Below, in pieces: positions 1 through 8,330 of a stretch of 64,000 bases of DNA. Made by a program: the position numbers and the translations under genes. Position 1 is the first letter of the stretch. Each line of letters begins with the position of its first letter. Source of the DNA: Muribaculaceae bacterium (GTDB taxonomy: Bacteria; Bacteroidota; Bacteroidia; Bacteroidales; Muribaculaceae); assembly GCA_017557665.1 (NCBI GenBank), contig JAFYYI010000003.1, positions 124,001 to 188,000 of the forward strand, in the 5' to 3' direction. Under the pieces are notes generated by a model. That model saw only the letters and a program-made list of their open reading frames with translations. It ran no database searches and was not told the DNA's origin.

Positions 1-1
1 A

Positions 2-1261
2 GACGAGTTCCGCGAGTTGATGAACTACAAGGCCCACAAGCTGATGGAAGAGCAGATAGAGTTCCCCAAGACCAAACTCGACGTTGCCGTCAAGAAGTGG
101 CAGGAGGTATTCCCCAAGAACAAGGTGCTGCGTGAGAACGGTAAACTGATGTTCGCCACCGAGGGCTATGGGGACAAGTATCCGCTGATGCGCCTCAGCG
201 ATGGTGAGAAATCGGTGCTCTACTACATCGGTGCGGTGCTTTATGCTATGCCCAATGCCGCCATCCTGGTCGATGATCCCGAAACGTTCATCCACACCAG
301 CATCATGCGCACGCTGTGGAACGTCCTGGAACAGATGCGCCCCGACTGCACCTTCATCTACAATACCCACGACGTGGACTTCGCCAGCTCGCGCATCGAC
401 AACCAGTGCGTGTGGGTCAAGGAGTTTGACCCCGAGTCGGTAGCGTGGGACTATGAGGTGATGAGCTCGAGCCGCAATTTGGACACGGCGTTGCTCGACT
501 TGCTGGGCAGCCGCAAGCCTGTCCTGTTCATCGAGGGCGATGACAAGCACAGCATTGATTCCCGCTTGTATCCGCTCATCTTCCCCGAATACACCGTCAA
601 GCCCCTGGGCAGCTGCAACAAGGTCATCGAGACGGTGCGCTCCTTCGGAGACCTGCAGAATTTCCACCAGCTCGAGAGCCGCGGCATTGTGGACCGTGAC
701 CGCCGCAGCGACCAGGAGGTGGAATACCTGCGCAAGAAGAACATCCTTGTGCCCGAGGTGGCCGAGGTGGAGAACATCCTCATGCTCGAGGGGGTTATCC
801 GCGCTGTGGCCCTTTTCAAGCGCCGCAATCCTGACATCGTCTTTCCCAAGGTGAAGAAGCGCGTTATCCTCATGTTCACCAAGGAACTCAAGCAGCAGGC
901 CTTGCAGCACGTGCGCCACCGTGTGAAACGCGACGTGGAGATGCGCATCGACATGAAGTTCACCAGCATCAATGCCCTGGAAAACCACATGGTGGAACTG
1001 GTGAGCGAGATCAATCCGCGTGGCCTGTATGACCAGCTCTGCCGTGAGTTCCATGTCTATGAGGACAACAACGACTATGCCAGCATTCTCAGGGTCTACA
1101 ATCAGAAACTCATGCTTGTCGAGAGCAACGTCGCCACGTTGTGCGGTTTCAAGGGCAGGGATGATTACATTAGAGGCGTCCTCAACATCCTCAAGGGCAA
1201 CAGTGAGCATGCCAAGGCCATCCGCAAGTCCATCAAGGAATGCTTCGGATTGGAGGAATAA
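2..1261 (+). CDS. AAA/ABC-type ATPase with DUF4435 (Toprim-like) domain, 5' end missing
   Basis: The frame is open to the first base, so the N-terminus, including Walker A, lies outside the window. Numbering from the Met at 20, an ABC-type signature LSDGEKS sits near residue 60 and a Walker B strand AAILVDDPE near 81-89, followed by an H-loop-like NTHD. From about residue 168 a second domain begins, VLFIEGDDKHSID, with a later GIVDRDRR. This acidic layout is that of DUF4435, a Toprim/OLD-related fold. Known relatives are OLD-like nucleases and the fused AriA-AriB proteins of the PARIS phage-defence system; many Bacteroidales also carry uncharacterised DUF4435 ATPases. Inference: an ATP-gated nuclease or sensor. 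The following gene is a MATE exporter and says little about function. Confidence 0.75.
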   Translation, partial: DEFRELMNYKAHKLMEEQIEFPKTKLDVAVKKWQEVFPKNKVLRENGKLMFATEGYGDKYPLMRLSDGEKSVLYYIGAVLYAMPNAAILVDDPETFIHTSIMRTLWNVLEQMRPDCTFIYNTHDVDFASSRIDNQCVWVKEFDPESVAWDYEVMSSSRNLDTALLDLLGSRKPVLFIEGDDKHSIDSRLYPLIFPEYTVKPLGSCNKVIETVRSFGDLQNFHQLESRGIVDRDRRSDQEVEYLRKKNILVPEVAEVENILMLEGVIRAVALFKRRNPDIVFPKVKKRVILMFTKELKQQALQHVRHRVKRDVEMRIDMKFTSINALENHMVELVSEINPRGLYDQLCREFHVYEDNNDYASILRVYNQKLMLVESNVATLCGFKGRDDYIRGVLNILKGNSEHAKAIRKSIKECFGLEE

Positions 1262-1352
1262 TCATCAGACAACAGGAACAACAGGCAACAAGAGGAACAA
1301 CCGATTGGTTTTTACCTTGTTGCTGCTGTTGTTCAACGTTGTTGAAGTTGTT
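1262..1352. repeat. Low-complexity AACAACAGG-type repeat with inverted arms
   Basis: Begins at the stop codon of the ATPase gene. The left half repeats words like AACAACAGGAACAACAGG and the right half is rich in GTTGTT / TTGTTG, so the halves can pair imperfectly as RNA. It may serve as a terminator. It belongs to the locus-specific word repeats seen in many gaps of this window. Confidence 0.6.
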
Positions 1353-1364
1353 TGAAATTGAATC

Positions 1365-2729
1365 ATGAGAGACAACAAACAAGCGACATTGGCGCTGGGT
1401 ACCCAGCCGGTGGGCCGACTGCTGTGGCAGTATGCCCTGCCTGGCGTGATAGCGATGACGGCGTCATCGCTTTACAACATGGTGGACAGCATCTTCATCG
1501 GCCACGGTGTGGGCTCAATGGCGCTGGCGGCCCTTGGCATCTCGTTCCCGTTGATGAATATCGGTGCAGCCTTCGGTGCGGCGGTGGGCGTCGGCGGTTC
1601 CACGCTGATGTCCCTGCGACTGGGGCAACGCCAATATGACAAGGCCAACAACGTGCTGGGCAACATGGTGGCCCTCAACATCATCACCGGCCTGCTGGTG
1701 GGTATTGTGTCGATTATCTTTCTGGACCCTATCCTGATATTCTTCGGTGCCAGCGAGCAGACGTTGCCGCATGCCCGTGAATATATGTTCATCCTGCTGG
1801 TGGGTAATGTCATCACCCACCTCTATCTGGGCTTGAATGCCGCATTGCGCTCGGCTAGCAAGCCTCGAGCGGCGATGATTGCCACCATTGTCACTGTGTT
1901 GCTGAACACCATTCTCGACCCCATCTTCATCTGGCCGTTGCACATGGGCATCAAGGGTGCGGCCATCGCCACCATTTTGGCCCAGGCTGTCGTCCTGTGC
2001 TGGCAACTGTGGCAATTCAGTCGCCAGCGCGAACTGTTGCATTTGGAATGGCGTTTCCTGATACCGGCGCGCAACATCGTGAAAGACATTGTCAGCATCG
2101 GCATCTCGCCGTTTGCCATGCAGCTCACGGGTTGTGTCATTGCCATCTTCATGAACAATGCCCTGATGACCCACGGCGGAGACCTGGCCGTGGGCGCCTA
2201 CAGTATCGCCAACAGGTTGGGCTTCATCTTCTTCATGGTCATTATGGGTATCTGCCAGGGCTTCCAGCCCATCGCGGGCTATAACTACGGCGCCCGCAAC
2301 ATGGACCGCGTCAAGCAAGTGTTGCGCCTGACCGTCACCGCCTCGGTCATAGCCATGACTGTCGGCTGGGTGATAGGCGAGTTGTTGCCCGGGCCATGTA
2401 CACGCCTGTTCACCGATGACGAAGTGCTCATTGCCATCTCCATTCGCGGCATCCGCATCAACATGCTCGTCTTTCCTGTTATCGGCTATCAGGCCGTGAT
2501 CACCAACTTCTTCCAGACCATCGGCAAGGTGCGCATCAGCATTTTCATGTCCCTCTCGCGCCAGCTGCTGTTCCTGCTGCCCATGCTGTTGCTCTTCTCT
2601 TCGTTGTGGGGACTCGACGGTGTCTGGGCATCCCTGCCCGCCAGCGATTTCGCCGCCTTCCTCGTCGCCGTCATCATCATGCAGCGCTTCAAACTCACCC
2701 GTCAAGGATCCCAGACCACCCCGAGTTGA
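1365..2729 (+). CDS. MATE-family multidrug/sodium antiporter
   Basis: A 454-residue inner-membrane protein with about twelve hydrophobic segments in two similar halves, the family's usual size. The N-terminal half shows the typical P-x-x-x-x-ALPG...SLYNMVDSIFIGHGVG pattern (near residues 20-45), and the second half starts around ISPFAMQLTG. MATE proteins export cationic drugs or metabolites in exchange for Na+ or H+. The start is the ATG of MRDNKQATLALGTQPV, matching the family's short cytosolic lead-in. It is separated from the upstream ATPase by a repeat and stands as a single gene. Substrate cannot be inferred. Confidence 0.93.
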   Translation: MRDNKQATLALGTQPVGRLLWQYALPGVIAMTASSLYNMVDSIFIGHGVGSMALAALGISFPLMNIGAAFGAAVGVGGSTLMSLRLGQRQYDKANNVLGNMVALNIITGLLVGIVSIIFLDPILIFFGASEQTLPHAREYMFILLVGNVITHLYLGLNAALRSASKPRAAMIATIVTVLLNTILDPIFIWPLHMGIKGAAIATILAQAVVLCWQLWQFSRQRELLHLEWRFLIPARNIVKDIVSIGISPFAMQLTGCVIAIFMNNALMTHGGDLAVGAYSIANRLGFIFFMVIMGICQGFQPIAGYNYGARNMDRVKQVLRLTVTASVIAMTVGWVIGELLPGPCTRLFTDDEVLIAISIRGIRINMLVFPVIGYQAVITNFFQTIGKVRISIFMSLSRQLLFLLPMLLLFSSLWGLDGVWASLPASDFAAFLVAVIIMQRFKLTRQGSQTTPS

Positions 2730-2813
2730 TCATCGGGTTGTGGTTTATTCCGGTTAAATCCCGTTCAAGTGAGAAATATTGTAGACTAAAATGGGGTCTA
2801 TCGTATTTTTTTG

Positions 2814-2821
2814 TAATTTTG
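2814..2821 (+). promoter_or_regulatory. Bacteroidetes -7 box (TAATTTTG)
   Basis: A TAnnTTTG match 28 bases before the glycosyltransferase start. No clear TTTG is seen 19-21 bases upstream, so only the -7 half is supported. Confidence 0.5.
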
Positions 2822-2849
2822 TGGGATAATTGCAAAAGTCAGTATTGAG

Positions 2850-3845
2850 ATGCCTTATTTTTCAGTGATAGTGCCGGTTTATAACCGGCGTGACGAGGTG
2901 GAGGACCTGTTGAGGAGCCTCACCCAGCAAACCGACAAGGATTTTGAGATTATCCTCGTGGAGGACGGCTCCACCGAGCGCTGCGACGACATCGCCTTGC
3001 GTTACAGCCGCGAGCTTGACCTGCGCTACTTCTATAAAGCCAATGAGGGACGTTCCATCGCCCGCAACTACGGGTTGGAACGTGCCACGGGCCAATACTT
3101 CGTGTTTTTTGACAGCGACTGCGTGATTCCGCCTGACTATTTCAAGACTCTGGGCAAGGAACTCGCCAACAACTATGTGCCGTGCTTCGGTGGCCCCGAC
3201 GCGGCGAGCGACGACTTCACCGATGTACAGAAGGCCATATCCTTCTCGATGACCTCGTTCCTGACCACCGGCGGCATTCGCGGCGGCAAGGTGCAGATGG
3301 AGAAATTTGTGCCCCGCTCGTTCAATATGGGTTATTCGCGTGAGGTATATGAGAAGGTGGGCGGCTTCCGCGAGATGTTCAGCGAGGACATCGATATGAG
3401 CACGCGTGTGCGACAGGCAGGCTTTGACATCCGCCTGATTCGCCCCGCCTTTGTCTATCACAAACGCCGCACCAGCATCAGCAAGTTCGCTCGTCAGACC
3501 TACGTCTTCGGCATGTCGCGCATCACGCTGAAGCTGCTCTATCCCGACAGCCTCAAAGCCGTCCACTGCCTGCCGGCAGTATTCCTCATCGGTTGTGTGC
3601 TGCTGCTGTTGCTCTCGCTGTGGAAGTGGTGGTTCATCCTGCCCATTCTGCTCTATGCCGTCATGCTCTGGATTGCCGCCCTCATCGAGACGCGCAACCT
3701 GAAAATCGCCACCCTTGCTGTGGCCACGAGTTTCACCCAACTGTGCAGCTACGGCTGGGGCTTCATCAAGGCCTACGTGTGGAAAATCCTGCTCAAGCAC
3801 GGCCGCGACATCAACGAGGAAGTTGAGATGAGAAGGGGAAAGTGA
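2850..3845 (+). CDS. Family 2 glycosyltransferase, membrane-anchored
   Basis: 331 residues. The N-terminal GT-A domain begins FSVIVPVYNRRDEVEDLLRS, with the nucleotide-binding VEDGS and the metal-binding DSD in FFDSDCVIPP (near residue 90). The SEDIDMSTRVRQAGF segment is the usual ED acceptor/base region, followed by a KRR-basic stretch. The C-terminal third has two to three hydrophobic helices, giving inner-membrane anchoring. GT2 enzymes use sugar nucleotides to build surface polysaccharide or glycolipids; donor and acceptor are not predictable. No other polysaccharide genes are adjacent, so it is an orphan gene here. The stop codon lies inside a perfect hairpin. Confidence 0.9.
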   Translation: MPYFSVIVPVYNRRDEVEDLLRSLTQQTDKDFEIILVEDGSTERCDDIALRYSRELDLRYFYKANEGRSIARNYGLERATGQYFVFFDSDCVIPPDYFKTLGKELANNYVPCFGGPDAASDDFTDVQKAISFSMTSFLTTGGIRGGKVQMEKFVPRSFNMGYSREVYEKVGGFREMFSEDIDMSTRVRQAGFDIRLIRPAFVYHKRRTSISKFARQTYVFGMSRITLKLLYPDSLKAVHCLPAVFLIGCVLLLLLSLWKWWFILPILLYAVMLWIAALIETRNLKIATLAVATSFTQLCSYGWGFIKAYVWKILLKHGRDINEEVEMRRGK

Positions 3846-3866
3846 GAATCGCAAGCGATTCTCACT
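3841..3866 (+). terminator. Perfect 12-bp hairpin overlapping the stop codon
   Basis: AGTGAGAATCGC, a 2-base AA turn, then GCGATTCTCACT. The TGA stop of the glycosyltransferase is inside the left arm. No strong T-run follows, so termination may be weak or the hairpin may protect the 3' end. Confidence 0.55.
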
Positions 3867-3934
3867 GATTAGCGATTAGGAATTAGGAATTAGGAATGTT
3901 CCGTTAAATCCGTCACTTCCGTTATATCCGTTTT
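3867..3934. repeat. Tandem degenerate words GATTAGGAATTAGG and TCCGTTA
   Basis: Two adjoining short-word repeats between the glycosyltransferase and radC: GATTAG/GAATTAG copies at 3867-3898, then TCCGTTA-like copies at 3899-3934. It is non-coding, and radC starts five bases later. Confidence 0.7.
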
Positions 3935-3938
3935 ACCC

Positions 3939-4667
3939 ATGATGGAGGAGAAAGAGAATAACAAGGCTGCGGGAACGCGCAACATCAAGGAGACTGTCCC
4001 CGAGGAGGACCGCCCGCGCGAGAAGGCCAAGAAGCACGGCTTCGACAGCCTGTCCACTGCCGAACTGCTCGCTATCCTGTTGAGGGTGGGCACGCCGGGC
4101 GAGTCGGTCGTGGACCTGTGCCAGCGCATCCTGCGCGACAACGACAACAAACTCTACCTCATCGCCCGCAAGGGCATCAACAACCTCGTGAAGAACTACC
4201 ACGGCATCGGCGAGGTCAAGGCCATCGAAATCCTTGCCGCACTGGAACTGGCGCGCCGTTATCAGCAGGAGGAATTTGACGAGCGCTTCAAGATCACCTG
4301 CAGCGACGATGCCTATCAGTACCTGCGCGCCCGCATGGAGCACCTCGACCACGAGGAGATCATGGTCGTGTTGCTCAACCATGCCAAGCAGGTCGAGGAG
4401 TGTGTGCGCATCAGCAGTGGAGGCACGGCCATGACCGTTGCCGACATCAAGATGATTCTGCGGCCAGCCATCGAACGGCTCGCGTCGGGTATCATCCTCG
4501 CCCATAACCACCCGAGCGATAACCCCAACCCCAGCACCCAGGACGACCGCCTGACCGAACGCGTCCACCAGGCCTGTAAAGTGATGGACATCCAACTGGT
4601 GGACCACATCATCGTGTGCCGCGGCAAGCGTTACTACAGCTATGCCGACCACGGACGCCTACTGTAA
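3939..4667 (+). CDS. radC: RadC/JAB-domain protein
   Basis: 242 residues, close to the usual 225-240. The N-terminal part has helix-hairpin-helix features (LSTAELLAILLRVGTPGESVVDL, HGIGEVKAIEILAALELARR). The C-terminal JAMM/MPN domain carries HNHPSDNPNPSTQDD near residues 188-202, with the two His and the Asp expected to hold zinc. Despite the name, a role in DNA repair is not established; the fold resembles metallo-isopeptidases. The first ATG, MMEEKENNKAAG, adds a short charged tail before the conserved IKETVPEEDRPREK motif; the next Met is one codon later. It appears to be a monocistronic gene. Confidence 0.93.
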   Translation: MMEEKENNKAAGTRNIKETVPEEDRPREKAKKHGFDSLSTAELLAILLRVGTPGESVVDLCQRILRDNDNKLYLIARKGINNLVKNYHGIGEVKAIEILAALELARRYQQEEFDERFKITCSDDAYQYLRARMEHLDHEEIMVVLLNHAKQVEECVRISSGGTAMTVADIKMILRPAIERLASGIILAHNHPSDNPNPSTQDDRLTERVHQACKVMDIQLVDHIIVCRGKRYYSYADHGRLL

Positions 4668-4705
4668 TAACCAAATTCATTAACAATATCTAAAAAATTA
4701 TCTGT

Positions 4706-5572
4706 ATGAGGACCTTGAAATTAATGATGATTGCAATAGTTGCCTTGATGACTGTTGTGTCGTGCACCCCGAAGAAACAGACGAAACAGACGTCCAAGGT
4801 GCTGGTATTGTATTACTCCCAGACGTCGAACACCAAGGCCGTGGCAACTGAAATTGCCAAGCGCCTCAACGCCGATATTGAGGAAATCGTTCTGGTGGAG
4901 CCTTACGACACCGCATTCCAGGCAACGATTGACCGCTGCAAAGCCGACCGCGAGAAAGGCATCCTGCCCGAGATCAAGCCCTTGAAGTCGAATGTCGCCG
5001 ATTATGACTGGATTTTCATCGGCTATCCCATCTGGTTCGGCACTTATGCGCCTCCCATTGCCTCCCTGCTGGAGAACGTGGACTTGAGCGACAAGTGGGT
5101 GGTGCCGTTCTGCACCTTCGGCAGTGGTGGACTGGAGTCGAGCATGAAGGACCTGGCCGAAAAACAGCCCAAGGCCAAGATTATGCCCGGTTACGGCGTG
5201 CGTGCCGCTCGCATGGATGCCATGCCCAAGGAGCTTGAACAGTTCCTGAAGCAGACACAGAATGTGATGAATGTGACCAATGGCGTTTCAGACAACGAAT
5301 CAGTTTTTGTGCCCTCGGACTTCCCCGAGCAGCATCCCGTGAGTGCCGAAGAAGCTGCTATCTTTGACACAGCCGTCAACGGCTATCCGATGCTCAATGC
5401 CAAGGCTAAAACAGTTGCATCCCGCACCATTCAAGAAGGCACCGAATACCTGTTCACCGCGATGGACATGCCACGCGAGAACAAGCCCGACATGCCTCCT
5501 GCCAACGAAATCCAAGTCTATGTGCTGGTTGAGAAGGACAAGGCTCCCGTATTCACCAAAGTGGTGAGGTAG
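4706..5572 (+). CDS. Flavodoxin-like lipoprotein
   Basis: 288 residues. A lipoprotein signal ends at VVSC (Cys near 20), so it is probably exported and lipid-anchored. A flavodoxin fold follows: FMN phosphate loop YYSQTSNTKAVA, the YDWIFIGYPIWFGTYAPP flavin-ring strand, and TFGSGGLESS with a further PGYGVRAARMD. This is the flavodoxin_4 type common in Bacteroidetes. After about residue 180 an extra tail (FPEQHPVSAEEAAIFDTAV... to the end) is rich in charged residues and not part of classic flavodoxins. An exported flavodoxin is odd, since FMN would have to be acquired outside the cytosol; the electron partner is unknown. A heptamer repeat follows the stop. Confidence 0.85.
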   Translation: MRTLKLMMIAIVALMTVVSCTPKKQTKQTSKVLVLYYSQTSNTKAVATEIAKRLNADIEEIVLVEPYDTAFQATIDRCKADREKGILPEIKPLKSNVADYDWIFIGYPIWFGTYAPPIASLLENVDLSDKWVVPFCTFGSGGLESSMKDLAEKQPKAKIMPGYGVRAARMDAMPKELEQFLKQTQNVMNVTNGVSDNESVFVPSDFPEQHPVSAEEAAIFDTAVNGYPMLNAKAKTVASRTIQEGTEYLFTAMDMPRENKPDMPPANEIQVYVLVEKDKAPVFTKVVR

Positions 5573-5576
5573 TCCC

Positions 5577-5667
5577 TAAAGTCTAAAGTCTAAGGTCTAA
5601 AGTCTAAAGTCTAGGGTCTAAAGCCTAAAGTCTAAAGTCTAAAGTCTAAGGTCTAAAGTCTAAAGCC
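5577..5667. repeat. Heptamer tandem repeat (TAAAGTC)
   Basis: About thirteen near-perfect copies of TAAAGTC/TAAGGTC fill the gap between two convergent genes and stop exactly at the menG stop codon. It is the cleanest of the locus-specific short-word repeats in the window. Confidence 0.9.
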
Positions 5668-6417
5668 TTATTTCACTGCGGTGTAGATAGTGCAGACGCC
5701 GAGGGTGAGGCGTTTGAATGTGGTATTTTTCAATCCGGCGTTGCGCATCAGTTGCAGCATGTCGTCTCCTTGAGGGACGGCAGCGATGCTCTGCGGCAGG
5801 TAGCGGTAGGCGCTCTTCTCGCCGCTCTTGAGCGAACCCAGCCAGGGAATGATGTGCAGCGTGTACAGGTCATAGAACCAGCGTATCAGCCAATTGGTGG
5901 GTGTGGACAGTTCCAGCACGCACAGCATGCCGCCTGGCTTGAGCACTCGAGCCATTTCCTGGTAACCCTGCTGCAGATGTTCGAAATTGCGCACGCCAAA
6001 TGCCACGGTCACGGCATCGACCGAAGCATCATCCATGTGTAGCGCCATGCAGTCGTCCTGCTTGAATGTGATGACTTCTTCCAGCCCCCGCTCCTTGACC
6101 TTGCGGCGTGCCTCGTCGAGCATCCCCTGTGACAGGTCGATGCCCGTGATGTGTTGAGGATGTAGGGATTCATTGAGTTGGATGGCGAAGTCACCCGTGC
6201 CGGTCGCCACATCAAGGATGGTGGACGGCTTGAGTCGTTTGAGGCGCTTCACAGCGAGTTTTCTCCACCAGATGTCAATACCCATGGTCATGGCGCGGTT
6301 CATGAAGTCGTAGGCCGGCGCGATGGCGTCAAACATTTGCCTGACCTGCTCGGTCTTGACGGTCGCCTGGTCGCCATAGGGCGTCACTTGCTCAACCCGA
6401 TTCCCCTTATCGCCCAT
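5668..6417 (-). CDS. menG: Demethylmenaquinone methyltransferase (UbiE/MenG)
   Basis: 249 residues, family length. Class I SAM fold: FDAIAPAYDFMNRAMTMGIDIWWRK near 29-53 is the UbiE signature, ILDVATGTGDFAI (near 68-80) is motif I for SAM, and ALHMDDASVDAVTVAFGVRNFEHL is the post-I region. It methylates demethylmenaquinone to menaquinone, the last step of quinone synthesis at the inner membrane. menA, the preceding step, is in the same window at 38737. It is transcribed after PhoH with a 43-base repeat gap between the genes, so co-transcription is possible. Confidence 0.95.
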   Translation of the reverse strand: MGDKGNRVEQVTPYGDQATVKTEQVRQMFDAIAPAYDFMNRAMTMGIDIWWRKLAVKRLKRLKPSTILDVATGTGDFAIQLNESLHPQHITGIDLSQGMLDEARRKVKERGLEEVITFKQDDCMALHMDDASVDAVTVAFGVRNFEHLQQGYQEMARVLKPGGMLCVLELSTPTNWLIRWFYDLYTLHIIPWLGSLKSGEKSAYRYLPQSIAAVPQGDDMLQLMRNAGLKNTTFKRLTLGVCTIYTAVK

Positions 6418-6469
6418 CTCAACTGTTAACTCTCAACTATTAACTATTAACTGTTAACTATTAACTATT
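6418..6469. repeat. Heptamer repeat (AACTATT) overlapping the phoH stop
   Basis: Copies of TTAACTA/AACTGTT occupy the gap between menG and phoH. The last two codons and the stop of phoH are themselves made from the repeat word, so the repeat has run into the coding end. Confidence 0.75.
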
Positions 6470-7417
6470 CAAGATCTTGTCTTCCTCGTGGAAGCGTTCA
6501 TAGGCTTCGACAATGCGCTGCACCAACTGATGGCGCACGATGTCCTTTTTCTCAAATTCCACCTTGCCGATGCCCTTCACGCCGTTGAGGACGCGCAGGG
6601 CGTGAATCAGACCCGACGTGCTGCTGCGCGGCAGGTCAATCTGGGTGGTGTCGCCGGTGACAATCATTTTGGAACCCATGCCCAGGCGTGTGAGGAACAT
6701 CTTGATTTGGTGTGTCGTGGTATTCTGGGCCTCGTCGAGCACGATGATGGCGTCGTTCAAGGTGCGGCCGCGCATGAATGCCAGCGGCGCGATTTGGATG
6801 ACGTTGTTCTCCATGTATTCCTTGAGCTTGGCCATCGGTATCATGTCCTCGAGCGCGTCATAGAGCGGCTGCAGGTAGGGGTCAATCTTGTCCTTCATGT
6901 CGCCAGGCAGGAAACCCAGTTTCTCGCCGGCCTCGACGGCGGGACGCGAGAGGATGATTTTGCGTGCCTCACGATTCTTCAACGCACGCACCGCGAGCGC
7001 GACCGCCAGATAGGTCTTACCCGTTCCTGCGGGACCGAGTGCAAACGTGAGGTCGTTTTCGGCGAACGTTTTTACCAGCAGTTGCTGATTGGGCGTGCGG
7101 CCGCTGATGGGTTTGCCGTTCACGCCGTAGACGATGACGTCGTCCATCTTCAACTGCTTGGGGGGTGTGCCCTTGATGGTGTCGATAATGACATCCTCGG
7201 GCAGGGTGTTATAGGTCGCGCAGTAGTCGGCCAGGGCATGGACCTTCTGCTCAAAATCGGCAGTTTCGGTGTCATCGCCGATGACGGTGATGACACTGCC
7301 ACGCGCTGCCATGCGCAGTTTTGGAAACAGGTTACGGATGAGTTGTATGTTGCTGTTGTTCACCCCGTAAAAGGTCACGGGATCCACGTTGTCGATAATA
7401 ATGTGTCGCTCAATCAT
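6461..7417 (-). CDS. phoH: PhoH-family ATPase
   Basis: 318 residues. The N-terminal segment (about 1-90) is the PhoH-like RNA/nucleic-acid-binding region with ITVIGDD. The P-loop GPAGTGKT is at 128-135 and Walker B IIVLDEAQN near 225. Sensor-like MIVTGDTTQIDLP follows and the arginine segment is VRHQLVQRIVEAY. PhoH proteins are cytosolic ATPases linked to RNA metabolism (YbeZ-like) in ribosome maturation. The start was chosen as the first ATG, MIERHIIIDN; a TAATTTTG -7 box lies about 30 bases upstream on this strand. It precedes menG on the minus strand. Confidence 0.93.
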   Translation of the reverse strand: MIERHIIIDNVDPVTFYGVNNSNIQLIRNLFPKLRMAARGSVITVIGDDTETADFEQKVHALADYCATYNTLPEDVIIDTIKGTPPKQLKMDDVIVYGVNGKPISGRTPNQQLLVKTFAENDLTFALGPAGTGKTYLAVALAVRALKNREARKIILSRPAVEAGEKLGFLPGDMKDKIDPYLQPLYDALEDMIPMAKLKEYMENNVIQIAPLAFMRGRTLNDAIIVLDEAQNTTTHQIKMFLTRLGMGSKMIVTGDTTQIDLPRSSTSGLIHALRVLNGVKGIGKVEFEKKDIVRHQLVQRIVEAYERFHEEDKILNS

Positions 7418-7557
7418 TCAGTATTGGTCTAAATCTAAGCACAAAATTACACAATAAATCAATATCAGCCATAGTTGCCCCACACTTTTTTCTGATACTG
7501 CTTATCGGTTTTTTTCCTGTCAGTGAATAAAATCTCTTGTGGGTGGAAAAAAATGAT

Positions 7558-7565
7558 TATATTTG
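7558..7565 (+). promoter_or_regulatory. Bacteroidetes -7 box (TATATTTG)
   Basis: TAnnTTTG match 35 bases before the RsmI-like gene. The -33 position shows only a weak CTTG 18 bases upstream. Confidence 0.5.
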
Positions 7566-7599
7566 CAGATTAATTGTAAAGGAACTAATGTCGCTATAA

Positions 7600-8316
7600 A
7601 TGCCTGAGGCTGGTTTATACTTGATTCCCACCCAGTTGAGCGAGGTGCCGCTGGAAATGGTGTTGCCTGCACACAATATCGAAGTTGTGCGTGGCATCCG
7701 TTTCTTTGTGGTGGAGAGTCTGCGCTCGGCTCGGCGCTTCCTCAAGAAGTGTGATCGTGACATCGATATCGACAGCCTCACCTTCACCGAGCTCAACGAG
7801 CATTCCGACCTCAAGGACACAGCAGCGCTCGAGGCCATGCTGGAGCCTATCGCCCGGGGCGAGGCGGTGGGCATTATCAGCGACGCGGGATGTCCTGCCG
7901 TTGCCGATCCGGGTGCCGACCTGGTGGCTATAGCCCAACGCCGGGGGTATAAGGTCATTCCGCTGGTGGGACCGTCAAGCATCTTGATGAGCCTGATGGC
8001 GTCGGGATTTAACGGGCAGCGATTTGCCTTTGAGGGCTATCTGCCGGTTGATGCCCAGGCACGTCAGGCACGCCTCAAGGAGATGACCCGTCGCATCGAG
8101 CGTGAGCGTCAGACCCAGATTTTCATCGAGGCGCCTTACCGCAATAACCAGCTCATCGCCGACCTTGCCACCCGATTGCCGGCTAACATGCGGCTGTGCG
8201 TGGCCAGCGACATCACCGGCGAGGGCCAGAGCATCGTCACCCGCACGTTGGCCGATTGGCGAAAGGCCCATTATGACTATCACAAGGTTCCCACTATTTT
8301 CCTACTCTATCAGTGA
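7600..8316 (+). CDS. RsmI-like SAM-dependent methyltransferase (tetrapyrrole methylase fold)
   Basis: 238 residues. Tetrapyrrole-methylase fold: LYLIPTQLSE at the N-terminus, FFVVESLRSARRFLK, the hallmark GIISDAGCPAVADPG near residues 88-102, and PLVGPSSILMSLMASGFNGQRFAFEGYLP. RsmI 2'-O-methylates C1402 of 16S rRNA. This protein starts with LYLIPTQLSEVPLEMVLPAHN rather than the usual GTLYIVATPIGNLxD and lacks the C-terminal extension. It is thus the shorter Bacteroidetes paralogue type, and the exact target is uncertain. The metallo-hydrolase begins 14 bases after the stop, so the two are probably one operon. Confidence 0.85.
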   Translation: MPEAGLYLIPTQLSEVPLEMVLPAHNIEVVRGIRFFVVESLRSARRFLKKCDRDIDIDSLTFTELNEHSDLKDTAALEAMLEPIARGEAVGIISDAGCPAVADPGADLVAIAQRRGYKVIPLVGPSSILMSLMASGFNGQRFAFEGYLPVDAQARQARLKEMTRRIERERQTQIFIEAPYRNNQLIADLATRLPANMRLCVASDITGEGQSIVTRTLADWRKAHYDYHKVPTIFLLYQ

Positions 8317-8330
8317 AACGATAACCAGTC

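Noticed and set aside
1515..2705. 396-residue antisense frame inside the MATE gene
   Set aside because: Mirror of a well-supported membrane protein, with Asp/His/Gln-rich nonsense composition.
5577..5667. CRISPR array
   Set aside because: The units are 7 bases with no spacers.
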